64,000 nucleotides of DNA from Paraburkholderia solitsugae (GTDB taxonomy: Bacteria; Pseudomonadota; Gammaproteobacteria; Burkholderiales; Burkholderiaceae), in assembly GCF_013177695.1 (NCBI RefSeq), contig NZ_WOEY01000002.1:1-64000 (forward strand), written 5' to 3'. Below are positions 21,579 through 29,339 of the stretch, piece by piece (the stretch's first letter is position 1; every line of letters starts with the position of its first letter). The translations under genes were made by a program, and so were the position numbers. A model generated the notes under the pieces. The model worked only from the letters and a program-made list of their open reading frames with translations. It was not told the DNA's origin and searched no databases.

Positions 21579-22094
21579 CTACGGCTCTATTCTGAAATGC
21601 TCTGGTGGGGACTTGAAGAACGGGTAAAAACTCCTTGCACACTCCGTGATATCCGGCGGCCCGTACAGCACGCCCGTACCCCATGACCTATCACCAAAGG
21701 CGATCCACTCACCCGGCACGGGCATCACAACATAATGCTCAGAATTGGTTCCTAGTGAATCGGCAAGGCTACCGCCTGGGTCCTCCAACAGAAATTCGAA
21801 AAATTCCTCATCCGTATTTTCTGCCCGATGCATGAAGCCCGGGTATTTTCCAAAATGAAAATTGAAGTAATCGAACGGGTCGGGCTTCAAGACCAGCGTG
21901 GCAAAGTCAGTCGTACCTTTGAGGGCGAGTAGCGTTTGAATAAGCTCAAAGAAATTTTGAGTCTGGAGATCAATGGTATCGAAATAAAGCAGCTCCGTTG
22001 ACGACCTGTCGCGAAGCATCCGGACTCCCGCGGTCGCGCGCTCCCAAAGCGGCATGAATTCGCACCGTTCGTGTATGAAGTCAATCGTATTCAT
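21579..22094 (-). CDS. Immunity-like protein, second tandem copy
   Basis: 171-residue soluble protein, paralogue of the gene at 22279 with the same length and shared blocks PLWERA.AGVR, ELLYFD.ID, ALKGTTD.ATL.LKPDPF, HFGKYPGF, DPGGSLAD.LG, GEWIAFGDRSWG, YGPPDI.ECAR and a common C-terminus FFKSPPEHFRIEP. I choose ATG 22094 (MNTIDFIHERCEF) since it aligns with the paralogue's start; an upstream start adds 11 unrelated residues. Position downstream of a secreted Rhs gene suggests a cognate or orphan immunity protein. I recognise no named immunity family. The divergence between copies is what selection for a changed toxin specificity would give, but this is inference. Confidence 0.72.
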   Translation of the reverse strand: MNTIDFIHERCEFMPLWERATAGVRMLRDRSSTELLYFDTIDLQTQNFFELIQTLLALKGTTDFATLVLKPDPFDYFNFHFGKYPGFMHRAENTDEEFFEFLLEDPGGSLADSLGTNSEHYVVMPVPGEWIAFGDRSWGTGVLYGPPDITECARSFYPFFKSPPEHFRIEP

Positions 22095-22220
22095 GGTTTT
22101 GGAAGCCGTATTTTGAGTGTGGGGCATACTGACCCAGCCGAAGCAAAGCCAGCGACGGCAAGGAATCCACGTGCTGGCACCGACATCGCAACTTGTTACC
22201 AGACCGAGCGGCTTTTACAC

Positions 22221-22249
22221 CCCTTGCGCCCGGTGATAGGGCGCAAGGG
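22221..22249. other. Stem-loop downstream of first immunity gene
   Basis: Same 11-bp perfect stem (CCCTTGCGCCC / GGGCGCAAGGG) and 7-nt loop as at 21521-21549, again 30 nt past the stop codon. It is part of the duplicated unit. Confidence 0.7.
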
Positions 22250-22278
22250 AAAAGAGACCGATTGCATGGACCTATCGA

Positions 22279-22794
22279 CTACGGCTCTATTCTGAAATGC
22301 TCCGGCGCGGACTTGAAGAACGGATAGAAATTCCTCGCGCATTCCATAATGTCAGGAGGGCCATAGAACACACCCACCTCCCACGACCTGTCACCAAAAG
22401 CGATCCAGTCACCATCAACTGGCAAGAGTACATAGTGCTCGTGGTTGACCCCCAGCGCATCGGCCAGACTGCCACCAGGGTCCTGCATCATGAAATCGAA
22501 GAACTCGACGTATGTGTTGTCTCTTCCGTGAATGAAACCCGGGTATTTCCCGAAATGATGGTGAAAATATTCGAACGGGTCTGGTTTTAAAATCAACGTT
22601 GCAAGGTCGGTCGTGCCCTTAGCTGCCAGTAAGGTCTGCATAAGTTCAAAGAACTTTGGCGTTGCAATATCGATCGGATCGAAGTACAGCAGGTCTTCAC
22701 GCGGCACATTCGCAAGCAACCGCACGCCCGCGTTCGCACGCTCCCATAGCGGGGTAAACTCCGCCAGATCATATATGTAATCTAATTGACTCAT
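22279..22794 (-). CDS. Immunity-like protein, first copy, coupled to the Rhs gene
   Basis: 171-residue acidic soluble protein without signal or membrane segments. Its ATG overlaps the Rhs stop codon by one base (TAATG), the tight coupling expected of a toxin-immunity pair. Conserved features shared with the adjacent paralogue include EFTPLWERANAGVRLL, LKPDPFEYFHHHFGKYPG, DPGGSLADALG and WIAFGDRSWEVG. No named domain recognised. The likely role is cytoplasmic neutralisation of the C-terminal toxin region of the Rhs protein. A SMI1/KNR4-like or other immunity fold is conceivable but cannot be shown from sequence alone. Confidence 0.75.
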   Translation of the reverse strand: MSQLDYIYDLAEFTPLWERANAGVRLLANVPREDLLYFDPIDIATPKFFELMQTLLAAKGTTDLATLILKPDPFEYFHHHFGKYPGFIHGRDNTYVEFFDFMMQDPGGSLADALGVNHEHYVLLPVDGDWIAFGDRSWEVGVFYGPPDIMECARNFYPFFKSAPEHFRIEP

Positions 22795-25274
22795 TACTTA
22801 CCACCTTGAGGTCTATCAAGTCGGATCTTGAGCGTTCCCTGTTTGGCCCCAGGCGGGAAGTATTCCGCAGTCGGACCACCGGCGTTTGAATGCTCTCGCA
22901 CCGTGTATTTTAAGTCGCCCTTCGTGAAAATATCGGTTTTTCCGTCCTTGCTTAGCGTCTGCGTCCAACCCTCATTACGCAGATTTGCTTCGAACTCAGT
23001 TTTCGAAACGTCCGTTTCGACGTTGCGGACGCTAGATCCTTCTGTTATCTCGGTCCATTCTGAAGTAGTGCGTCCCGGCGGAATCCCATCGACCTCCGTC
23101 TCCGCGGCGGGCTTGCACATCTCCTTGATGCGCTCCCAGTTTTCAGCAACCTTCTTCGTACCCTGACCAATGCCATATCTGACTACCGGGTTCTGCAGAA
23201 GCCGATAGACCAGCACGATACCGCGCACAGTACCGTCAATCAGTCCCGCCGAGAAATGGCATCCGCTACATACGGTCGACGTGCCAAGGAAGTTGTCGCC
23301 CAACAACCGACGCGTGCCCTGGAGATTGGCGGGCGGCCCTACCGGGGAGTCACCATAATTGTAGTTATCGATCCACTGGTTGATCTCATCGCTGCTGATC
23401 GGAATGTCCGTTCCGTCGTTCAGATCAAGAACGCTGCCGTCCTTTGCAACCGTGCCCGTACGCGACACGACCTGGCCGTCTGGTGAATAGCCGAACCTGA
23501 CCTTGAACACGCGGCGGATACCGCCGTTTGCAGGACTCGCATATTCCATGAATTTGAATAGGTCAATGCGTGCGCGCCTGTCGTAACGAAGATAAAAGTC
23601 GCCAGTTGGGTTATAGCCGTACAGAACACGGTGAGCCGCATCACGCGAGATCATTTCCGTAGCGTCCTGAATCTCGCCTAGAGCGATGATCGCAAAGGCG
23701 TTACCCGTTGCGTCGCGCGTGACTTTCCATTGTCCGGCGACCTTTCCGTTCGCCATCTGCTGAACGAACGCGAGCCGGTTAAATGCGTCATAGGTCATCC
23801 CGTACGCCATCGCCACGCCGTCCGCCTTTCCTGCGTCGAAAGCGCTGGCTCCGGTCGGGTCGGTAGTCGGTATCTCGCTAACCCCAGTCGTATTGCCGTT
23901 CGCGTCGTATACGAAAGACTGGATCAATCTGGGTGACGCAATCATCGACGGACGCAGACTTGTTGCGTCGGCATAACGGATCGTGGATATCGACGTACCG
24001 TACGCACTTCTCACTATTGCCCGAACTGGCCGTCCAGTGTCGTCGTAGCTGTATTCGGAGGTGCCGCCGCTTGCGTCTGCGTCTTTCAGGAGATTGCCCG
24101 ACGCATCCCAGGTCGAGCTGCTATTGCCCGCCGTGGACGTGGTCCCGGTAGGTCGCAGCATCCCGCCAATCGACGACATACTCAGCGTGGTGGCGCCTTT
24201 GCTACCGGTGATGACGGTCGAGCCAGTGTTATAGGCAAACTGCACGTTTTGCGCGGCGTTGGGATGGCTAACCGCCGTGGCCCGTCCCTGAGCATCGTAG
24301 CTCCACGTCGCAACGCGGTTGCCCGCCTCATCGATCTCGCCAGTCAGCGCATTCTTGAAACGCGCGTCGTCGTAGACATAGCGGCGGGCATAGCCATCAG
24401 GCCAGGTGACCGAAACGAGATTGCCACTTGCGTCATACCCGTACTGCGTCATGCGACCCAACGGGTCGTTCAGGCGTGAAAGACGGTTCTTGTCGTCATA
24501 GTCAAGGCGAAGTGTGATGTCGTTGTTCGCGTCCGTGCCTGCTGCATGCTGTGTGATCGTGGTCAGCAGCCCTGAGCCGCCATAGGTCAGCGTTCGGACA
24601 AATCCTGTCTTCAGGCTCTCCGAAAGCAACACGCCCTGGGCCGAATACGATTCGACGGTATCGGTCTTGAGATCGGTCAGCGTCCATCCGGAGCCGTTCT
24701 GTATCAGCGCAAGGCCGGTAAAGCCCGCTGTACGCCAGGTGCCGGCTGACCAGTTGAATGTGACAGGCTCACTGTTCCCGCGATACGCAAGCACTTTGGA
24801 CGAGCTACCGCTGTTAGCGTTAGCGAGTCCCAGGTTGCGTTGCCAGCTATGGAACCAGACCGGTCCCATCGCCGTGGCGGAATTGCCTAGTGACTTGGAT
24901 CGGTAGGTCCGTGTAAACCGCATCGGAATGTCGTCGCCGCTGACAAAATCCTCTTCAGTCAGGGTGACAGCACCGTTGCCCGGATACACCGGGTCAGCGA
25001 CGGGGCAGCTCGCTTCTGGTTCTTCCGTAGTGGGTGTCGCGCACCACGCGTCGATAAGCGGCAAACTAGCGCAGTTGTAGTATTGGATGCCGCCTGGTAC
25101 GCCGGCGTAAGCATCCCAACGGCAGGTGGGCGAGCCCGGCTTCGCACCGGTTGCTGTCCACACCGCGTTGCAATCAGCCGCGTTTGCGCCGAACGCGAAC
25201 ATCAGCAACATGAATGCGGCCAGCAGGCGCCCCGCTATGCCTGCTGGATTCTCAGTAACTCTGTTATTTTTCAT
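22794..25274 (-). CDS. Secreted Rhs/YD-repeat protein with variable C-terminal region (candidate polymorphic toxin)
   Basis: About 826 residues. ATG 25274 (MKNNRVTEN) is chosen because AAGGA lies 5 nt upstream; an ATG two codons earlier abuts that site. A Sec signal ends near GANA. A cysteine-containing N-terminal segment precedes a DUF6531-like block (GNGAVTLTEEDFVSGD, FTRTYRS) and YD repeats such as RLDYDDKNRLSRLNDPLGR and YGYDASGNLVSV. The usual RHS core motif (DPxGL with a conserved junction) is absent. The last ~100 residues (from SEWTEITEG) are a compact, Lys-rich domain with YTVREHSNAGGPTAEYF, followed at once by the immunity gene. Toxin activity is inferred from architecture and context. 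The protein is short for Rhs, and no type VI genes are nearby. Confidence 0.8.
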   Translation of the reverse strand: MKNNRVTENPAGIAGRLLAAFMLLMFAFGANAADCNAVWTATGAKPGSPTCRWDAYAGVPGGIQYYNCASLPLIDAWCATPTTEEPEASCPVADPVYPGNGAVTLTEEDFVSGDDIPMRFTRTYRSKSLGNSATAMGPVWFHSWQRNLGLANANSGSSSKVLAYRGNSEPVTFNWSAGTWRTAGFTGLALIQNGSGWTLTDLKTDTVESYSAQGVLLSESLKTGFVRTLTYGGSGLLTTITQHAAGTDANNDITLRLDYDDKNRLSRLNDPLGRMTQYGYDASGNLVSVTWPDGYARRYVYDDARFKNALTGEIDEAGNRVATWSYDAQGRATAVSHPNAAQNVQFAYNTGSTVITGSKGATTLSMSSIGGMLRPTGTTSTAGNSSSTWDASGNLLKDADASGGTSEYSYDDTGRPVRAIVRSAYGTSISTIRYADATSLRPSMIASPRLIQSFVYDANGNTTGVSEIPTTDPTGASAFDAGKADGVAMAYGMTYDAFNRLAFVQQMANGKVAGQWKVTRDATGNAFAIIALGEIQDATEMISRDAAHRVLYGYNPTGDFYLRYDRRARIDLFKFMEYASPANGGIRRVFKVRFGYSPDGQVVSRTGTVAKDGSVLDLNDGTDIPISSDEINQWIDNYNYGDSPVGPPANLQGTRRLLGDNFLGTSTVCSGCHFSAGLIDGTVRGIVLVYRLLQNPVVRYGIGQGTKKVAENWERIKEMCKPAAETEVDGIPPGRTTSEWTEITEGSSVRNVETDVSKTEFEANLRNEGWTQTLSKDGKTDIFTKGDLKYTVREHSNAGGPTAEYFPPGAKQGTLKIRLDRPQGGK

Positions 25275-25695
25275 AGTCATCCTTATTTGTTGTGCTTGAT
25301 TGAAGCCCAAGCACCCTATAAGGAGCACTCCATCCCCCGCTATCCGACAATTCCTAAAATTGCGTGTCCTTTATGCCAGTACAAACGTTGCCCTCAAACC
25401 TCCTACGCAATCCGTAGGGAATTGCGCAAGAGCCCGTCAGTCATCAACGCGCCGCGGTGAAAAAACCAGAGCGTCAGACGGGGAATATCCGTACATGGAA
25501 GTGATTAGACGCCGGCACCCAAACGAGGGCCAACTGGAAGGGAAGAGACGGGCCGCGTGGCATGCCGCCCGAAAGGGATATAGGTAGCGCAAGAAAGCGC
25601 TACGAGACTAATCGCGATACAAAGTGCGATTTCAAAAAATCAAACCCGCGAAGAACGGGCTAGACCACACTGGCTAGCCGTCCGATCGGCGGCCA
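25275..25695. other. Promoter region of the Rhs operon and right end of the island
   Basis: About 420 nt without a supported gene. The AAGGA ribosome-binding site of the Rhs gene is at its left edge. A small perfect stem-loop (GTAGCGC / GCGCTAC, 25584-25603) is present. Open frames lack ribosome-binding sites. Base composition is lower in GC than the flanking catabolic genes. No mobility gene or attachment site found. Confidence 0.45.
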
Positions 25696-25765
25696 CAAAG
25701 TTATCCCCAGTTTTTGTTCAGAAGGCTGTGGATAACATCCCCACAACCACGCTAAGTACTTGATG
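25696..25765 (+). repeat. Paired DnaA-box-like dispersed repeat, copy B
   Basis: Diverged copy: GTTATCCCCAG and CTGTGGATAACATCC with the right arm CCACAAC..CGCTAAGTACTTGATG. Same orientation as copies A (20943) and C (27957). It lies on the upstream side of the Rhs gene, so A and B bracket the Rhs-immunity segment as direct repeats about 4.75 kb apart. Confidence 0.8.
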
Positions 25766-25808
25766 CACTTCACTTCCAGCACGGTGCGCGCCGAAAGACG
25801 CTTTTCCA

Positions 25809-26624
25809 TCACCCAGCCGCAATCTCAAACCAGGCGCCATGCGTGCGATCACGATCAAACACCCGCGACTCCGCATTGCCGTCGGCGCGCAGCGCGACAC
25901 CAAATACCCCTTCCCCACGCGTGGCGAGTTGCCGGCGCAACGTCGCGCCTTCGGTGGTGACGCTCGCGGCATCGACATGCACCGGGCTCAACAACACAAC
26001 AGACGCATCGCCAATCGACACCGTCGCCGACACCGCTCCCAGCCCCGGCAAGGTCACCGGCCGTCCCTCAGTCGCCCCAAAACCAAGCAACGCCCGATAC
26101 CGCCGCACACTCACCTTCAAATCCTCCACAGCAACCGTCAAACTCGCCACCCCTCGCACGCCGTTCGCATGTTCACGCACTGCGCCTTCAGCCACACGCA
26201 AATCGCGCGGCGTGATATCCCCGCACAGGAATGGCAAGTCACTGGTCTGCGGCCGGCCGGTCTGCCACTCGAGCCGAGCACCGTCCGGACGCACACGCCC
26301 ACCCGCCTGCGGACCGTCGTATCGCAATCCTCGCCCATGCGCGGCGTCGATCACGGCGCCCACGCTCGACGGCAACAACGCGTAATCGACAAAGCCATCG
26401 CCGTGACGCTGCCCCACGTCCCACCAACGACGCTGCGGCGCCGCTTGGAGGAAAGCGATCAGCTCGATGTAACTGCCGTCGGCAAAACCGATCAACGCGT
26501 TGTGCGTCACGCCATCGGCATGTGTGCCACCTTGTTGCACGGTGAAACCGAGTACAGTGAAATCTTCAATGGTCTGCGTCAGGTCGTGGACGCGAATGAC
26601 GATGTGATCGAGTAAAAGGCTCAT
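25809..26624 (-). CDS. VOC (glyoxalase-like) family protein
   Basis: 271 residues with an N-terminal vicinal-oxygen-chelate half starting LDHIVIRVHDLTQTI, containing a candidate metal ligand (His7) and FADGSYIELIAF with a Glu at the second ligand position. A weaker second half contains VASLTVAVEDLKVSVRRYRALLGFG. This two-module form resembles the glyoxalase-like group of about 270 residues of unknown substrate. Cytoplasmic. It is 48 nt downstream of the binding-protein gene in the other reading order, both on the minus strand, so co-transcription with the substrate-binding protein gene is possible. No reaction can be assigned. Confidence 0.82.
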   Translation of the reverse strand: MSLLLDHIVIRVHDLTQTIEDFTVLGFTVQQGGTHADGVTHNALIGFADGSYIELIAFLQAAPQRRWWDVGQRHGDGFVDYALLPSSVGAVIDAAHGRGLRYDGPQAGGRVRPDGARLEWQTGRPQTSDLPFLCGDITPRDLRVAEGAVREHANGVRGVASLTVAVEDLKVSVRRYRALLGFGATEGRPVTLPGLGAVSATVSIGDASVVLLSPVHVDAASVTTEGATLRRQLATRGEGVFGVALRADGNAESRVFDRDRTHGAWFEIAAG

Positions 26625-26672
26625 GGCGTGAATGTCGTGAATGATCGGATCGTTTGACGGGCGATGGAACGC

Positions 26673-27860
26673 CTACTTCTGCGCGACCGTCGCCTTGCTC
26701 TCAAGCAACGCCCACTTGTCGTTCTTCACCACCACGTTGATGTTCTTCACGCCGATCACACGACGCGTCGCCGGATCGAAATTAGCCTTGCCGAACACGA
26801 CGCTCGGAATGTCATGCAGCTTCGGCAGCGCATCGCGCACGGCTTTGCGGTCGGGGCCACCGGCGCGCAGCGCATAGGCGGCAATGATGACAGCGTCATA
26901 CGCATAGGCGTTGAACGCGTCCGGCTCGCGGTGGTATTTCGCTTCGAAGCGTTGGACGAAGCTCTGCACCTCAGGCCCGGATTCACCCGGGAAAAAACTG
27001 GTGTTCGTCGCCACGCCGTTGACAGCCGCACCGCCGAGTTCGAGGAATTTCGGCGAATACACGGAACTGGCCGCGGCGATCGGCAGGTTGATGCCGCTCG
27101 TCCGCGCCTGGCGGGCGATCTGCGCGCCGTCCGAGTAGTACGAGATCAGCACGATACCGTCTGGGTTGGCAGCGCTCACGCGCACCAGCGTCGCGCGGAA
27201 ATCTTTCTCGGCCGGCTGATAACCTTCGGCCGCAACGACTTGCGCGCCGCGATCATTGGCGGCTTTGACGAAGACGTCCTTGCTGGTGCGTCCCCAGTCG
27301 CTGTTCAGATAGAGCACGGCGATGCGCTTGAGGCCGAGCGTTTTCACCGCGAGGTCGGCGAGCAGCGGCTGGGCGTCGGCCTGACTAACCGAGGGACTCC
27401 AGATGTAGTCGCCGCCTTTGGTGAATTCAGGATGCGAGTTGGTAAAGCCGAGCTGCACAAGGCCGGCATGCTGGTAAATCGGCGAGGCGGCCATCGAAGC
27501 CGTACTGGAGAAATCGCCGAGTTCGATCAGGATGCGCGGGTCGCTGACGAATTTCTGCGCGATCGTGATGGATTGGCGCGGGTCGCTCTGGCTGTCCTCG
27601 AAGGCATAGTTCAGCGGGCGGCCGTTGATGCCGTTGTGGCTGTTGATCTCATCCAGTGCGAGATCGAAGCCGGCCTTCCATTGCGCGCCGTACTGAGCGT
27701 TCTGACCGGTCAACGGACCGCTGACGCCGATCAGGATCGGGGCGCCCGACAGTGGCGCTGCTATGGCTATTGTTGTCGTCGTTATTGCCGATGCGGCCAG
27801 CAGCAACAGTGCCGTGATGTGAGTGGCCCATGATGGGCGCGGGCTTGATGTGTTCGACAT
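26673..27860 (-). CDS. Branched-chain amino acid-type ABC transporter substrate-binding protein (orphan)
   Basis: 395-residue periplasmic binding protein of the Leu/Ile/Val (Peripla_BP_6) class. ATG 27860 (MSNTSSPRPSW) is preceded by GGAG; a longer frame upstream has no signal. The signal peptide hydrophobic core is at about residues 14-35. The mature protein begins ILIGVSGPLTGQNAQYG, typical of the family, and contains the GVSQADAQPLLADLAVKTL-type hinge region. No permease or ATPase genes adjoin it, so it must share a transporter encoded elsewhere or serve another role. The ligand may be an amino acid, amide or aromatic acid. It is flanked by repeat copies B and C. Confidence 0.87.
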   Translation of the reverse strand: MSNTSSPRPSWATHITALLLLAASAITTTTIAIAAPLSGAPILIGVSGPLTGQNAQYGAQWKAGFDLALDEINSHNGINGRPLNYAFEDSQSDPRQSITIAQKFVSDPRILIELGDFSSTASMAASPIYQHAGLVQLGFTNSHPEFTKGGDYIWSPSVSQADAQPLLADLAVKTLGLKRIAVLYLNSDWGRTSKDVFVKAANDRGAQVVAAEGYQPAEKDFRATLVRVSAANPDGIVLISYYSDGAQIARQARTSGINLPIAAASSVYSPKFLELGGAAVNGVATNTSFFPGESGPEVQSFVQRFEAKYHREPDAFNAYAYDAVIIAAYALRAGGPDRKAVRDALPKLHDIPSVVFGKANFDPATRRVIGVKNINVVVKNDKWALLESKATVAQK

Positions 27861-27956
27861 GGCTCCAGGCTCGGTTTGCTTGAGATTGGAGTGAGTGTCG
27901 GATGTGCCTCGGCTTCGGGCAACCAAGCGATTGGCATATCGTTATGCTGCTGGGGA

Positions 27957-28026
27957 ACTTGTCCACAGAAAATGTTCGCAAGCCTGTGGATAACATTCTG
28001 GCAAGCGCGCCAAGTACTTGATGTAT
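27957..28026 (+). repeat. Paired DnaA-box-like dispersed repeat, copy C
   Basis: TTGTCCACAG, a 15-nt spacer identical to copy A, CTGTGGATAACA, then CGCGCCAAGTACTTGATG. The first ~38 nt are identical to copy A, while the right arm matches copy B better. Located upstream of the orphan binding-protein gene and downstream of cbtA. Confidence 0.85.
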
Positions 28027-28050
28027 TGGGCTTCTCTTGCGCTGCACGTC

Positions 28051-28076
28051 GGCGTGACCGCCTACGCGGTCACGCC
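28051..28076. terminator. Strong hairpin downstream of cbtA
   Basis: GGCGTGACCGC pairs perfectly with GCGGTCACGCC around a CTAC loop, about 57 nt past the cbtA stop. There is no T tract next to it, so it could be a weak terminator or a 3' stabilising structure. A second partial copy (GCGGTCACGCC, near 28110) follows. Confidence 0.5.
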
Positions 28077-28132
28077 CTTCGCGTTAAAAAGTAAGCGGCT
28101 TCGTCGCAGCCTTCGCGGTCACGCCGCTTGCA

Positions 28133-28879
28133 TCAAAGGTAAGCGGACTTCGCCACGCTGCGGTTCGCGGGCGTCAGCAGTTTGCTCCGTTCAACCAGGG
28201 CGCCAAACAACAGCCCAACGGTCGTCCACATAATCACCTGCATCCCGATTGCCGCGACGCGGAACTTCCACAACAGCACCGCCGGGAAGGCCGCCGGCAC
28301 TTCGTTGATCACCGGCATCGACAACTGCACAGCAGCAATGATCACGACAAACACCACGCCGGCCACGATCGAGCCATTCCACGCGCCCAGCTTCAGCGCC
28401 GCGCGCCGCCGCACCTTCAGCGAGAACACCATCGCGGCCAGCGAGATCGCGATCATCAGGAAGAACAAGCCAGTCCGCATGCCGATCGTCTCGGGGTCGC
28501 CCACCGAGGGAGGATTTGCCGGATATTTGATGTTCGGGACAATCACCAGTGTGATAAAGGCGCCAAGCGCCAACCATGCGGACAACGCGCGCGCGCTCAA
28601 CGCACCGACGCGTCCATATGCATACGCAAACACCAGTGAGAAAAGGCCACCGAATGCAGCGCCATACGTCACCACGCCCGTCAACAATCCCAGCCCGGCT
28701 TGCGTGTCGCGGCTCACCAGTTCGGGTTCAGGCGCTTCGCCTTTGGCGGCGTCGGCTTTTTCTTCGAAGGAAATCGCCTGATCGACCTGCGGTTCGCCTA
28801 CCACTCTGGCGAAGCCGAACGTGAGCAACCCTGCGGCGATGCCTGCAAGCATCCCGCGTACCAACAATTTACCAACCAT
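28133..28879 (-). CDS. cbtA: CbtA family cobalt transporter subunit
   Basis: 248-residue membrane protein with about five to six hydrophobic segments, starting MVGKLLVRGMLAGIAAGLLTFGFARVVGEPQ, the conserved CbtA N-terminus. The EPELVSRDTQAGLGLLTG segment and a C-terminal MWTTVGLLFGALVERS are also family-typical. It is predicted to import cobalt for cobalamin synthesis. The gene lies 11 nt after cbtB, and the pair is preceded by a cobalamin riboswitch, which strongly supports the assignment. Inner membrane. Confidence 0.93.
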   Translation of the reverse strand: MVGKLLVRGMLAGIAAGLLTFGFARVVGEPQVDQAISFEEKADAAKGEAPEPELVSRDTQAGLGLLTGVVTYGAAFGGLFSLVFAYAYGRVGALSARALSAWLALGAFITLVIVPNIKYPANPPSVGDPETIGMRTGLFFLMIAISLAAMVFSLKVRRRAALKLGAWNGSIVAGVVFVVIIAAVQLSMPVINEVPAAFPAVLLWKFRVAAIGMQVIMWTTVGLLFGALVERSKLLTPANRSVAKSAYL

Positions 28880-28890
28880 GTTTAACTCCG

Positions 28891-29112
28891 TTAGTGGCAG
28901 GGAAAGCCGAGCAGATGGCGGCCGTCGTGCACGAATTCATGCACATACATACCCGGCACCAGCGACGTGGCACCTTCTTCCGCACCAACGAAATAAATTG
29001 CGAGCAACAACAGCAAACCACCGAACACCACCCAAGGCAGCAACTCGCGCAGCGGAATCGGCGTGGGTTGAGCGACGGGTTGAGTCGTGGGATCGAAAAC
29101 AGCATCAGTCAT
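28891..29112 (-). CDS. cbtB: CbtB family cobalt transporter subunit
   Basis: Small membrane protein with one transmembrane helix (LPWVVFGGLLLLLAIYFVGA) and a His-rich C-terminus (VHEFVHDGRHLLGFPCH), the CbtB metal-binding signature. The start is decided by the ribosome-binding site: AGGAG is directly adjacent to an ATG at 29121 but 9 nt from the ATG at 29112, so MTDAVFDPTT (73 residues) is preferred. It is co-transcribed with cbtA and is the first gene after the riboswitch. Confidence 0.92.
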   Translation of the reverse strand: MTDAVFDPTTQPVAQPTPIPLRELLPWVVFGGLLLLLAIYFVGAEEGATSLVPGMYVHEFVHDGRHLLGFPCH

Positions 29113-29164
29113 GATGGACATCTCCTGGGGGTAACGCGCCCCGATAGTCGATTGAAGAGGGAGG

Positions 29165-29290
29165 GTGCGAAGCTCAGGTCTGGCTTTCGGCTGTGAATGC
29201 CGATTACAGTGGCGCGACCGCGCCGGGCTCTCACCGGCTTCCGTGCTTCGTAGTGCCGCTATTCTACGCGCTAAACTTTGCCTCCCGGCA
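29165..29290 (-). promoter_or_regulatory. Cobalamin riboswitch controlling cbtBA
   Basis: On the minus strand the leader contains the B12-element landmarks in order: GAAGCACGGAAGCCGGTG, a GAGAGCCCGGCGCGG stem, the core GCGCCACTGTAATCGG, and AGCCGAAAGCCAGACC. It ends about 50-60 nt before the cbtB ribosome-binding site, so it can control translation or termination. Exact ends are approximate. When cobalamin is abundant it should repress cobalt import. Confidence 0.92.
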
Positions 29291-29339
29291 ACGTGAAGCA
29301 GCGTCCCGCTTTATTCCGATCTCTATGGAACTCAACTAA

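Noticed and set aside
26664..27833. 389-codon plus-strand open frame
   Set aside because: Shadow of the orphan substrate-binding protein gene, which has a signal peptide and family motifs on the minus strand.
20943..28026. Replication origin suggested by DnaA-box-like sites
   Set aside because: Only isolated pairs at separate loci, no AT-rich unwinding element, and no dnaA, dnaN, rep or par genes nearby.
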